This document shows, in pieces, positions 8,684-18,112 of a stretch of 64,000 bases of DNA. The stretch covers positions 1-64,000 of the forward strand of contig CANCFT010000008.1 in NCBI GenBank assembly GCA_947377285.1, read 5' to 3'. The stretch comes from Bacteriovoracaceae bacterium. GTDB lineage: Bacteria; Bdellovibrionota; Bacteriovoracia; Bacteriovoracales; Bacteriovoracaceae. The notes below the pieces were generated by a model, which was given only the letters and a program-made list of their open reading frames with translations, made no database searches and had not been told where the DNA came from. The translations under genes were made by a program, and so were the position numbers. The stretch's first letter is position 1; every line of letters starts with the position of its first letter.

Positions 8684-9817
8684 ATGAGTACCAAACGCGA
8701 TTATTACGAAGTTCTTGGAGTTCAAAAGGGTGCAGCTAAGGACGATATCAAAAAGGCCTATAGAAAATTGGCCATGCAATTTCACCCTGACCGAAATCCT
8801 AATAATCCAGAAGCGGAAGCAAAATTTAAAGAAGCTTCTGAAGCGGCCGACGTTTTACTAGATGATGATAAAAAAGGTCGATACGACCAATTTGGTCACG
8901 CTGGAGTCAATGGCGCTCAAGGTGGTGGCGGATTCCAAGGTAATGGAGACTTCGGTGATTTTGGTGATATTTTTGGTGATATTTTTGGCGACATGCTTGG
9001 TGGTGGAAGACGACGTGGCGGAGGCGGGCAAGGAAGATCTCGCGGTAGACCAGGGGATGATCTTCAAATGGGAATTGATATAACTTTTTCTGAAGCAGCT
9101 TTTGGTTGTGAGAAAACAATTTCTTTAACTAAAAATATAAAATGTGAAACTTGTAGTGGATCAGGCGCAAAGTCTGGCTCGAGTCCAACAACCTGTGACT
9201 ACTGCAATGGTCATGGTGAAGTTCGTCGTCAACAAGGTTTTTTTACTGTTTCATCAACTTGTCCCAAGTGTAATGGATCTGGTCAAATGATCAAAGACCC
9301 ATGCCAAAGTTGTAATGGGGCCGGAAAAAAGAAAAAGAAAATCGATCTACAAGTTAAAATTCCTGCGGGTATCGATCAAGGACAACGCTTAAAACTTTCG
9401 AATGAAGGTGATGCTGGTGCCCTCGGTGGACCTAACGGGGACCTTTATGTTGTCATCAATATTAAGCAACACGATATCTTTGAACGCGATGAATTTGATG
9501 TCCATTGCACAGTTCCTATTAGCTTTTCGCAAGCAGCTTTAGGTGCAGAAATGGAAGTACCAACACTTTCTGGGAAAGTAGCTCTTAAAATTCCTGCTGG
9601 AACACAGTCGGGAGTCAAAATGAGACTTAAAGGAAAAGGAATTCAACGATTGGGCGGATATGGGCTGGGCGATCAAATCGTTACAGTACATGTTGAGACA
9701 CCGACGAAATTATCAAACGAACAAAAAGAATTGTTCAAACGGATTTCGGAAGTTGATCATAATTCAAATCCAATGAGTCGTGGATTTTTTGATAAAGTTA
9801 AAGATCTTTTTCAATAG
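8684..9817 (+). CDS. dnaJ: Chaperone protein DnaJ (Hsp40)
   Basis: Cochaperone that delivers substrates to DnaK and stimulates its ATPase. At 377 residues it is a full type I Hsp40. It has a J domain with HPD ([10 protein letters not shown]), a Gly/Phe region with a short repeated [13 protein letters not shown] stretch, then four zinc-binding CxxCxGxG motifs ([32 protein letters not shown]), then the two C-terminal beta domains. It follows dnaK in the usual order, beyond a terminator. It converges with the multihaem cytochrome gene, leaving only 9 bp between the stop codons. Confidence 0.98.
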   Translation: MSTKRDYYEVLGVQKGAAKDDIKKAYRKLAMQFHPDRNPNNPEAEAKFKEASEAADVLLDDDKKGRYDQFGHAGVNGAQGGGGFQGNGDFGDFGDIFGDIFGDMLGGGRRRGGGGQGRSRGRPGDDLQMGIDITFSEAAFGCEKTISLTKNIKCETCSGSGAKSGSSPTTCDYCNGHGEVRRQQGFFTVSSTCPKCNGSGQMIKDPCQSCNGAGKKKKKIDLQVKIPAGIDQGQRLKLSNEGDAGALGGPNGDLYVVINIKQHDIFERDEFDVHCTVPISFSQAALGAEMEVPTLSGKVALKIPAGTQSGVKMRLKGKGIQRLGGYGLGDQIVTVHVETPTKLSNEQKELFKRISEVDHNSNPMSRGFFDKVKDLFQ

Positions 9818-9826
9818 TTAACTTTT

Positions 9827-11626
9827 TTACCAGCCATTGTAAGAATGACATTTTAAACAATTAGAATTTGTAACAACTGATACATTTTTATGTTTAGAAA
9901 TCTTGTTATTATATTCAGTAGAGTGACATCCAGAGCACTTAACGATGCTAGCTTTTGCGTTCGCAGCCGTATCTGTGAAAATCACATTATCAGTTGTATT
10001 AGAATGGCACATTGTACATGAGGATTGTGACTTGTGATAACTGGTTCCATTTGGAATTAATCCACCATTGGCTGAATGGTTATATGAAGTGCTGTAGACT
10101 GCTGGTTTAAATGCTGTCTGATTATGACAAGTACTGCATTGTAGATTTGCCATCGGTAAATTATGTCCAGTAGCTCTTCCTGTCGCAGTAGTTCCGTTGT
10201 GGCAGCTTACACAATTTGTATCAGTCGTAGCATGTTTAAATGTTGCCGGCTTCCAGGCAGATTGTGTGTGACATGAACTACATTGTTGAGTTGTCGCCAC
10301 GTGAGTAAGTGTTTTGCCTGTTGCGATTGTACCGTTATGGCAAGTTGAGCAATTTGTATCAGTAGATGAATGAGTAAAAGTGGCAGGTTTCCAAGCAGAA
10401 GATACATGACAAGATTTACAATCAAGTGTTGTTGAAATATGCCCAACAATTTTTGATGTGAGTGATTTATTAACAGGCGCATGACATGTATCACATCTTT
10501 CAGTTGCCCCAATCACAATATGATTAAATGGAGAATAGTTTGTCCATTTTTTTACAGTGTCAAACTTGTGGCAAGTTGCACAGTCTTTAGCTGAGCGGCT
10601 ATCCATAGTGTGTGAGCCACTTACAGGAAGTGAATTATTAACATTTTTATGGCACTCAAGACAACTTACTGGTGCAGGCAAGTGAGTGTGTTGATTAAAA
10701 ACAATTTTTGCCCACGATCTAGCTGATGTTGTTTTGTCGTATGTATGACATTTAATACAATCTATTTTTGAATAATTTCCTACTGCGGATGGGTGAACAG
10801 TTTGATTGGCAGGAGTGTTAGTTGCGTGACAACCAACACAGCTTGTAGGTTTAACAACTTCATGATCAAAGGCCGAAACTTGTGTCCAATCAGCAGATGA
10901 AGTATGACAAGATTTACAATCTGATTTATCCATTCCCGCAATTTTTGTAGGGAGAACTTTATGTGTAGTTGGTCGCTTAATTTCATGACAAGTCATACAG
11001 CTCGTTGGTGCGGGCAAGTGAGTGCGGTGATTGAAAATCAAATCACCCCATTTTTTTGAGTTATTAGAATTGGTATGGCATTGGATACAATCAATCTTGT
11101 TATAGAAGGCCGAAGGGTGTGATGTCACAGGTTGTGGTCTGTCGTCTTTAGTAGGCGTTCTGTGGCATTCAATACAGCTTGTAAGTGGTTTGATGTGGTC
11201 AAATTGAGCAGGTTTCCAACTAGGATAGGTATGGCAAGTGGCACAGTCTTGTTTGTTTCCCCACTGACCTGCTAAGTGTGGTGCAACCGAGAGAGGTCTT
11301 TTGTTTTCATGACAAGTTATACATGTTGCTGGCATTGGAGAGTGATTAAAGTTACTTAAATTTATCCAGGCTCGAACTCCCATGCTATTGAGAGCTGGTG
11401 TATGGCAACCGATACAATCAGCTCCATTTCCATGAGGAGGACTTGTAAGCGGACGTTTGTTTTCATGGCACTGAACGCAGCTGACTTTCTGAAACATGTT
11501 GTGGTCAAAATTAACTTTAGTGATCCCGTTGGTTGAAGCTTTAGGAGCAGATAAGTTAAAATCACTAGGCTTGCAGCCAGCGAAAATGAAAAGAAACGTG
11601 AATAGAATAGATCCTAAAAAATTCAT
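9827..11626 (-). CDS. Multihaem c-type cytochrome lipoprotein with 21 CXXCH motifs
   Basis: A 599-residue exported electron carrier. The signal peptide ends in a lipobox-like FAGC, giving Cys18 as the lipidation site. I count 21 CXXCH haem c sites spread from about residue 50 to 595, roughly one per 26 residues. Additional histidines (NFNH, QFDH, TFTH, TFKH) precede many of them and are likely distal ligands. The C-terminal third contains near-tandem units built on CHNGTxATG and SAWKPATF, a layout seen in multihaem cytochromes of metal-reducing deltaproteobacteria. The divergent neighbour is a zinc-ribbon gene, and a CcmI-domain protein lies beyond it. The role is probably periplasmic or outer-membrane electron transfer. 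Redox partners are not in the window. Confidence 0.9.
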   Translation of the reverse strand: MNFLGSILFTFLFIFAGCKPSDFNLSAPKASTNGITKVNFDHNMFQKVSCVQCHENKRPLTSPPHGNGADCIGCHTPALNSMGVRAWINLSNFNHSPMPATCITCHENKRPLSVAPHLAGQWGNKQDCATCHTYPSWKPAQFDHIKPLTSCIECHRTPTKDDRPQPVTSHPSAFYNKIDCIQCHTNSNNSKKWGDLIFNHRTHLPAPTSCMTCHEIKRPTTHKVLPTKIAGMDKSDCKSCHTSSADWTQVSAFDHEVVKPTSCVGCHATNTPANQTVHPSAVGNYSKIDCIKCHTYDKTTSARSWAKIVFNQHTHLPAPVSCLECHKNVNNSLPVSGSHTMDSRSAKDCATCHKFDTVKKWTNYSPFNHIVIGATERCDTCHAPVNKSLTSKIVGHISTTLDCKSCHVSSAWKPATFTHSSTDTNCSTCHNGTIATGKTLTHVATTQQCSSCHTQSAWKPATFKHATTDTNCVSCHNGTTATGRATGHNLPMANLQCSTCHNQTAFKPAVYSTSYNHSANGGLIPNGTSYHKSQSSCTMCHSNTTDNVIFTDTAANAKASIVKCSGCHSTEYNNKISKHKNVSVVTNSNCLKCHSYNGW

Positions 11627-11714
11627 ATCTTTGGATTTTAACAGATCATTGTCACAGATTTGTAAGTAAAATTAAGGTGCTGATTTTTCAGTGAGTTAGT
11701 TAGGAAAACGTGAA

Positions 11715-11730
11715 ATTTAGGTGCCTAAAT
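11715..11730. repeat. Palindrome in the divergent cytochrome/zinc-ribbon promoter region
   Basis: ATTTAGG-TG-CCTAAAT, with 7-bp perfect arms, lies in the 198-bp gap between the divergent genes at 11626 and 11825. It has the size and position of an operator for a dimeric regulator. No further function is visible in this gap. Confidence 0.4.
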
Positions 11731-11824
11731 AATGTGGCATGAGTCAGATTTTTAATTTTAGTGACTACCTAAAGGTCAATGCTTGAAGTGACGAATTGGA
11801 AACTATCAAACATTAGGAGCCAGA

Positions 11825-12214
11825 ATGAATAAGAATTCTAAATTGTGTCCAGAGCATAATATTTGTCTACAAACAATTGAGTACGAAGGGGAGCTGGTTG
11901 AACAATGTGCTCTTTGCGGAGGACTTTGGTGTTCACTTAATTCAATCGAAGCGATTCTAAAAAAACGAATTCAAAAGTTTGATAAAGAAACAATCCAAAC
12001 ATCTAAAGATTATAATTTTCCTTCGCTTCAGTTAGATATGAAAAAAGTTAAATTTGAAGCTCGCAAATGCTTGGAGTGCGGTGAAGACATGAAAAAGCAT
12101 GATTTTTCAAAATCTATTAATATTTCAATCGATAGATGTTTAAAAGGACATGGGATTTGGCTAGACAAAGATGAAATTGATCGGATTCAGGTTCTTGTTG
12201 AAGATGGTAAGTGA
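11825..12214 (+). CDS. Zinc-ribbon protein (TFIIB-type zinc finger family)
   Basis: A 129-residue cytoplasmic protein with two zinc ribbons. The first is CPEH...C with CALCGGLWC in residues 8-38. The second is CLECGEDM then CLKGHGIWLDKDEI near the C-terminus. Both end in the GxW(L/C)..E(I/L) signature of the zf-TFIIB family (Pfam PF13453), found in many uncharacterised bacterial proteins. The ATG follows AGGAGCCAG. A terminator follows directly, so it is monocistronic. The function is unknown. Confidence 0.75.
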   Translation: MNKNSKLCPEHNICLQTIEYEGELVEQCALCGGLWCSLNSIEAILKKRIQKFDKETIQTSKDYNFPSLQLDMKKVKFEARKCLECGEDMKKHDFSKSINISIDRCLKGHGIWLDKDEIDRIQVLVEDGK

Positions 12215-12221
12215 AACAAGT

Positions 12222-12247
12222 AGTATTTATTCAAAATAATACTTTTT
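12222..12247 (+). terminator. Intrinsic terminator after the zinc-ribbon gene
   Basis: AGTATTTATT pairs with AATAATACT (one bulged T) around a CAA loop, followed by a run of Ts at 12243-12247. The stem is AT-rich but well placed 8 bp after the stop codon. Confidence 0.55.
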
Positions 12248-12282
12248 ACTAATCGTTATTAAAATTAACCAAAGAGGAACCA

Positions 12283-12705
12283 ATGAAGTCCATCATTACA
12301 GCACTTTTTTTATTCAGTTTATTATCATCTCTATCATTTGCTGATTCCGGAGTTGGAGGAGTCGTTAGTCTTCCTAAATCTTTAGAAAAAAAATTAACTC
12401 CTGCTGGCGTTTTGTTTGTTTTTGCTAAAAAAGCAGTCCCTGGTGCAACGGCAGCTAATGGCCAACCACCAATGGCCGTCTTAAAAATAGCAAATCCAAA
12501 ATTCCCACAAACTTTTATTTTAACTTCTGCTAATGTGATGATAGCTGGAACTAAATTTGAAGGGCCTGTAAGAGTAATGGCGCGCTATTCACCTAATGGC
12601 GATGCAATCAGCTCACCTGATTCTTTAGAAGGAATTGACTTAAAAAATCAATCTGCCGCCCTTGGAACGACTAATTTAAAAATTGAATTAAAAAGCAAAA
12701 AATAA
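12283..12705 (+). CDS. Secreted protein with a CcmI/CycH C-terminal-type Ig-like domain
   Basis: A 140-residue protein with a cleavable signal peptide (about residues 1-20, ending SLSFAD). The mature part matches the pattern of the C-terminal periplasmic domain of the cytochrome c maturation protein CcmI/CycH. It reads GVVSLPKSLEKKLTPAG, LFVFAKKAVPG, PPMAVLKI, then PVRVMARYSPNGDA and a closing LKIELKSKK. In CcmI this domain follows membrane and TPR parts and helps present apocytochrome; here it stands alone. GAGGAAC lies just before the ATG. It lies about 660 bp from the 21-haem cytochrome. Involvement in haem-protein maturation is inference. Confidence 0.6.
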   Translation: MKSIITALFLFSLLSSLSFADSGVGGVVSLPKSLEKKLTPAGVLFVFAKKAVPGATAANGQPPMAVLKIANPKFPQTFILTSANVMIAGTKFEGPVRVMARYSPNGDAISSPDSLEGIDLKNQSAALGTTNLKIELKSKK

Positions 12706-12723
12706 TTTTCCTTGTTTCTTAAT

Positions 12724-12775
12724 TAATCGATTGCAGTGATTATTTATAAAATGAAATAAGCATTGCAATCGGTTA
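12724..12775. repeat. Long inverted repeat (22-bp arms) in the gap between the CcmI-domain and LpoA-like genes
   Basis: Positions 12724-12745 pair with 12754-12775 around an 8-nt loop (ATAAAATG). Twenty-one of 22 positions can pair when G-T wobbles are allowed, with a single A-G mismatch. No T-run follows on the plus strand, so it is not a classical terminator. It may be an mRNA-stabilising or processing hairpin, a small RNA, or a protein-binding site. Confidence 0.7.
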
Positions 12776-12901
12776 TATCGTATTAAATTGATCGGGTAAT
12801 TTCCAAAAACACTCAATCTTATTGTTGATTCAGCGAATCCCTCTTTTATAAGACTCTGGGGCTTGGTAGAATATTCCGGAATCACTCATTTAGGAAATAC
12901 G

Positions 12902-14875
12902 ATGAAATCACCAATTCTTGCCCTATTTTTATTTTTAAGTTTTATTTTATCAGCTTGCTCCGGTGTAAAAATGATTACTCCTGGAAGAAAATTAGCAGAA
13001 AAAGTAGATACTTCTAAACTCTATAAACAATCCTTTCTTCAAAAAATGAATGAAATAAAAGAGAAGTTTCGCTTGGGAAAATCTGAAGTTGCACTTAAAG
13101 ATTTAACTTCAATGAAAGAAGATGGGCTTACTTCTTCAGAAAAAGCGACACGAAAAAATCTCATGGGAGTTATTCATTTTTCTAAAAAGAATTATGAAGC
13201 AGCCTCACATAATTTCGAAGAAGCTCTCGCTTTATCTAAAGATGACCCTTCATTAGAATCCCAAATTTATTTGAACTTAGGGAGTGCTTATTACAAAATG
13301 AATCAAAATGATAAGGCGCTTGCCACTTTATCATTGGGAGATTTTCATAATCTTCAAGACAATGAGGCGAAGAAATATCATCAACTTTATGCCTTGTTGT
13401 CTCAACAGTTAGGAAAACGAGATCAAAGTCTAACTGCACTTATCCGCTCCCTTGAAGATAAAAAATCTATTGAGGATCTGAAGTCCGAAGCTCGTTACTC
13501 TCAAACTGAAGAGCAATTTTTTAAATTAACTCCGACTGAGCAAGTTAGACTTTTGGAAGAATTTGATTCAGAAAAAAACCTGGTAGTTGCTTATTTAGCC
13601 TATAAAGAGGCTGAAGCAGCTTTTAAAGCAGGTGATAAAACCAAAGTTCAAGATTACTCAAGCTGGATTGAGAAGCGCTATAGTGACAATACGGCCATTA
13701 TGAATTTGCTAAAGAACCTCGGAGTTCGGAATGAAAATGATAATGTGAAAATTGACTTACGCTATATTGGAATAGCCCTGCCTTTATCAGGGGAAAGAAA
13801 ATCTCTGGGCGAGCGAGCACTGAGTGGTATTGATGTCGCTTTAGAAGAATTAGCATTGGACCCAAATAAAAAATTCCGAGTTGAAATGAAAGATACTCAA
13901 GGTTCAGCGGCCACTGCTGCTTTTGCCGTAAAAGATTTAATAGAAGTAAATAACGTTGCAGTTGTCATTGGTGGATTAACGCCGAATTCAGCGACTAAGG
14001 AATACTTAGAAGCTAAAAAGCACGGAGTGCTTTTTATTTCTTTATCTCCTGTCTTTTTACCAAAGGAAGAAAAAAATCATTTATTAATTGAAATTCCAGC
14101 TTCTATTGAATCGCAAGTTAACCAATTGATGTCACCAAAGATGATTGCGAAATTAGGAAATCGACCGGCCATTATTTATCCAAAAAATGAGCTAGGTGAA
14201 GCTTATGCAAATGAGTTTTGGCGACGATCTAAGAAACTAAATCTTGATGTAACAGGAATGATTTCATATGACAAAAATGCAACTGATTTTAGAGACCCAG
14301 TTAAAAATCTTTTAGGAATTAAATTCACAAGAGAGCGCGTAGAAGAATTGGCCATCGTTGAAGATATTGCTAATTTTGAGAAAAATAAAAACATTAAACG
14401 CCTGCAAAATTTGCAACCTCAAATCGATTTTGACTGGGTTTTTGTTCCTGCACATCCAAAAGAAGTTGTTCAAATTTTACCTAACTTTAATTACTTCGAT
14501 GCCTTTAATTTAAATTATGTTGGAGTTCCAAGTTGGAGATCTGAACTAATGACAAATGAAGGATACCGTTATGGAAATGTCTTTTTTTTAGATGAATCAT
14601 TGGGGACAAGTGAGACACCTTTTACTCAAAAATTTATGGCGAAATTTAATAAGCAGCCAAAATTTGTTGAAACTATTTCATACGATGCCGTTAAAGTTTT
14701 TTCTACATTTATAGAATCTGATGACAATTTAAATTACCGTTCAAGTCTTGAAATTGCCTTAGCGAAAAAAGGAAATATCAAAGGAGAAAGTGGAGATTGG
14801 AAGCTAGAGGATGATGTTTGGTTAAAGGATATGTCGACTTACAAAATCAAGCGAGAAGGTGTGGAGAATTTATAA
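12902..14875 (+). CDS. LpoA-like lipoprotein: TPR region plus periplasmic-binding (LppC) domain
   Basis: A 657-residue outer-membrane-type lipoprotein. The ATG at 12902 has AGGA upstream and starts a signal peptide ending in the lipobox LSAC (Cys19). The longer frame from 12863 adds 13 residues that would bury the signal. Residues of about 35-260 form TPR-like helices (GVIHFSKKNYEAASHNFEEA, then YLNLGSAYYKMNQNDKALATL). From about residue 280 comes a type I periplasmic-binding fold (IGIALPLSGERKSLGERALS, VAVVIGGLTPN). TPR plus LppC is the architecture of LpoA, which activates penicillin-binding proteins. An amino-acid-binding role is the alternative. Confidence 0.75.
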   Translation: MKSPILALFLFLSFILSACSGVKMITPGRKLAEKVDTSKLYKQSFLQKMNEIKEKFRLGKSEVALKDLTSMKEDGLTSSEKATRKNLMGVIHFSKKNYEAASHNFEEALALSKDDPSLESQIYLNLGSAYYKMNQNDKALATLSLGDFHNLQDNEAKKYHQLYALLSQQLGKRDQSLTALIRSLEDKKSIEDLKSEARYSQTEEQFFKLTPTEQVRLLEEFDSEKNLVVAYLAYKEAEAAFKAGDKTKVQDYSSWIEKRYSDNTAIMNLLKNLGVRNENDNVKIDLRYIGIALPLSGERKSLGERALSGIDVALEELALDPNKKFRVEMKDTQGSAATAAFAVKDLIEVNNVAVVIGGLTPNSATKEYLEAKKHGVLFISLSPVFLPKEEKNHLLIEIPASIESQVNQLMSPKMIAKLGNRPAIIYPKNELGEAYANEFWRRSKKLNLDVTGMISYDKNATDFRDPVKNLLGIKFTRERVEELAIVEDIANFEKNKNIKRLQNLQPQIDFDWVFVPAHPKEVVQILPNFNYFDAFNLNYVGVPSWRSELMTNEGYRYGNVFFLDESLGTSETPFTQKFMAKFNKQPKFVETISYDAVKVFSTFIESDDNLNYRSSLEIALAKKGNIKGESGDWKLEDDVWLKDMSTYKIKREGVENL

Positions 14876-14915
14876 AAAATATTAATTGCAGTAAATTTTA
14901 AATAGTCATAACTTA

Positions 14916-14941
14916 CATAGGACCAATAGCTTGGTCCTATG
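14916..14941. terminator. Strong hairpin, possible bidirectional terminator
   Basis: CATAGGACCAA (14916-14926) pairs perfectly with TTGGTCCTATG (14931-14941) around a TAGC loop. It lies between the LpoA-like gene and the convergent 34-codon gene at 14954-15058. Neither strand has a T-run right after the stem, so termination may be Rho-assisted or the hairpin may only protect 3' ends. Confidence 0.55.
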
Positions 14942-14953
14942 GGTTACTAAAAA

Positions 14954-15058
14954 CTATTTTTTTGCAGCAGCAATTTTCTTTTTGATTCTAAGTTTTTTCT
15001 TAGTTTGAGCAGTTTTTCTTTTCATTTTTAATTCTAATTGTTTTCTACCTTGGCCCAT
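14954..15058 (-). CDS. 34-residue highly basic small protein (hypothetical)
   Basis: On the minus strand an ATG at 15058 opens a 34-codon frame ending in TAG. An AAAAAGGAT Shine-Dalgarno sequence lies about 9 nt upstream, stronger than for many genes here. The peptide begins MGQGRKQLELKMKRK and ends KKKIAAAKK. About 15 of its 34 residues are Lys or Arg and there is one Glu and no Asp. It resembles in style tiny ribosome- or nucleic-acid-binding proteins, but I do not recognise a family. An 11-bp hairpin lies just past its stop codon. Confidence 0.6.
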   Translation of the reverse strand: MGQGRKQLELKMKRKTAQTKKKLRIKKKIAAAKK

Positions 15059-15208
15059 GGTCTCTTATCCTTTTTGGTCAGTTATTAATGAACCCCCATA
15101 GTATTCAAATCAACAGGGGAAATCTAGTATTTAATTGTTGTATACGACTGAGTGAAATGATAAATTTACTATTGTATTTATATAATTGCTAATTTTCTGG
15201 AAATGACT

Positions 15209-16147
15209 ATGAGTGCTATAAAGAAATCTGCACCAAAAAAAGTAGTGCAAAAAAAGCCCCGCGCAAAAAAACCAACCACGCTAGATAGTCATAGTGCGAA
15301 AAAACGTATCGAAGTTCTTAAAGATATCGAAGACCTAAAAGAAAAGCTTCGCTTTCGACGCATACATGGAAACGAAGAAAAGAGAAAAATAGCTCGTGAT
15401 ATGCTAGAGCGTTATACAGGCCATGAGATTAAAGATTTTCAAAAACAAATCATTCTCACAAATTTTCACTACTACGTAGAAAGATTCAATATTCTTCTTC
15501 CAGACAGCCATTACACTCAAGGATCTGCTTTTAAGGCATCTTCTTCAGCAAAAGCTCAAGTGACAATCATCGAGTTTGGTGTTGGTTCTGCAATGGCCGC
15601 CCTGATTGGAGAGTTGTTAGCGGTAGTTGAACCAAAGGCAGTCTTATTTTTAGGATTAGCTGGCGGAGTTCATCCTTCACTTGAAGTTGGAGACTTTGTT
15701 TTACCCATAGCTTCAATTAGAGGCGAAGGAGTTACTCAGCATTTTCTGCCAGAACAAGTACCTGCTCTTCCAACTTTTAAAGTTCAAAAATTTGTCTCTC
15801 AAATTTTAGTCGAACATGGTCTTGAGTATAGAACTGGAACAATTCACTCAACAGATTACCGTTTTTGGGAATTTGATGATCGTTTTAAATTAAATTTATT
15901 AGAACAGAGAGTTTTGGCAGTAGAGATGGAAACTGCCGCCCTTTTCGTTTCTTGTTTTGTGAGTAAAGTTAATATTGGAGCACTTCTTCTGATTTCTGAT
16001 CATCCATTAAAACGTGGTGGAATCAAAACGAAGAAATCAGCAAAAGCGGTTTTTAGAAAATTTACCGATGTTCATATAGAATTAGGTATTGAAGCTATGG
16101 CCGATATTGCAGAACGTGGCGAAGCGATAAGACATTATCAATGGTAA
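15209..16147 (+). CDS. amn: AMP nucleosidase
   Basis: Hydrolyses AMP to adenine and ribose 5-phosphate (nucleoside phosphorylase superfamily). The core shows LFLGLAGGVHPSLEVGDFVLP, an acid-rich VLAVEMETAALF at the ribose site and LLLISDHPLKRGG at the base site. The upstream RYTG...FQKQIILTNFHYYV block is typical of the short AMP-nucleosidase form. The length is 312 residues. The first 30 residues are an added Lys/Ala-rich tail of low complexity. I prefer the ATG at 15209 because TGGAA sits about 8 nt upstream; the in-frame ATG at 15203 is too close to it. It lies 24 bp before mreB. Confidence 0.85.
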   Translation: MSAIKKSAPKKVVQKKPRAKKPTTLDSHSAKKRIEVLKDIEDLKEKLRFRRIHGNEEKRKIARDMLERYTGHEIKDFQKQIILTNFHYYVERFNILLPDSHYTQGSAFKASSSAKAQVTIIEFGVGSAMAALIGELLAVVEPKAVLFLGLAGGVHPSLEVGDFVLPIASIRGEGVTQHFLPEQVPALPTFKVQKFVSQILVEHGLEYRTGTIHSTDYRFWEFDDRFKLNLLEQRVLAVEMETAALFVSCFVSKVNIGALLLISDHPLKRGGIKTKKSAKAVFRKFTDVHIELGIEAMADIAERGEAIRHYQW

Positions 16148-16168
16148 AAAACTAAGTAAGGAATATGA

Positions 16169-17206
<1,038 letters not shown>

Positions 17207-17236
17207 TTTGATCTTTTAGATATAAGGCAGGCTTTC

Positions 17237-18112
17237 ATGGTAGAAAGCTCACGAGCTAAAATTAATTTTATAAAACTCACCTCACAAGAGCTATCGACTA
17301 AGATAGCACTGCTAGTTTCAAACAAAGACCGAGTGATTTTTTGGAAAACTTCTCCGCGCTACTTTGAGGGGAAGGCTTCAGCATTTGAAGTGAAGGATCG
17401 CATCTCGCTTATTCTCGAGCGAGTTGGTATCCCAATCCGAGTCATGAATGAAACCATCTGCTTAAATTTTACATTAAATGAAATTGATTATTACCTTCGC
17501 GGGAAAGTTGTCGATCAAATTGAAGACAACCCTAAAATAAAAATTGAACTTGAAGAGCACTGCTTTAGAGTTGAGAAAAGAACTCGGGAGAGATTACTCG
17601 CTTATCCAGTTTATGAAATCTATGCTTATTTGAAATTTCAAAGAAAAAGTAAGCCCAATGTAATTTTCCTACATAAGACTGAGCAAAAATCACAAGATTT
17701 TTTTTCTGAAATTGATGGTCTTCAAAAAAATAAAATCGCTTCAATGTCGAAAGACTTAGATACAACTGAAGACGAAGACCTCATTGGATTTAGAGTAGAA
17801 GATCTCTCGTCAAATGGTTTAAGTTTTTTTGCCAGCGTTAAAGAAAAAGAAATGGTCCTGGATGAACTTCAAGGCGCTCCATTTTCCTTAGTTCTCAATT
17901 TTGAAATGCAAGTATTCAATTTATTAGAAGCTAATATTGTCTACAAAATGAACTATATCAATGCTCAGTTTATGGGAGTTCCAATGTACAAAGTTGGAAT
18001 AAACTTTAAACATAGTCCAAGTTTAAAAAGAAAAATTGAAGAAGTTTCAGGTATAACAATAGATTTATTGGATTATCAAAAAGAATTCGAAGAGTTTATT
18101 AAAAATGAATAA
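17237..18112 (+). CDS. PilZ-domain protein, probable c-di-GMP receptor
   Basis: A 291-residue cytoplasmic protein. Residues 1-105 resemble the YcgR-N-like beta domain that often precedes PilZ. The two c-di-GMP-contact motifs are present: R111-V-E-K-R115 (RxxxR) and D189-L-S-S-N-G194 (DxSxxG). The gap of about 75 residues between them is longer than usual and Lys-rich. The gene follows mreB by 30 bp and overlaps the next lipoprotein gene by 8 bp, so the set is probably co-transcribed. A link between c-di-GMP and cell shape or motility is inferred from position only. Confidence 0.75.
   Translation: MVESSRAKINFIKLTSQELSTKIALLVSNKDRVIFWKTSPRYFEGKASAFEVKDRISLILERVGIPIRVMNETICLNFTLNEIDYYLRGKVVDQIEDNPKIKIELEEHCFRVEKRTRERLLAYPVYEIYAYLKFQRKSKPNVIFLHKTEQKSQDFFSEIDGLQKNKIASMSKDLDTTEDEDLIGFRVEDLSSNGLSFFASVKEKEMVLDELQGAPFSLVLNFEMQVFNLLEANIVYKMNYINAQFMGVPMYKVGINFKHSPSLKRKIEEVSGITIDLLDYQKEFEEFIKNE

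Noticed and set aside
8858-9119. Several open frames overlapping the start of dnaJ on both strands
   Set aside because: They mirror the low-complexity Gly/Phe-rich coding sequence of dnaJ and have no ribosome sites or family motifs.
10207-11565. Alternative minus-strand frames inside the cytochrome gene
   Set aside because: They are shifted readings of the repetitive CXXCH coding sequence; their translations show no recognisable domain.
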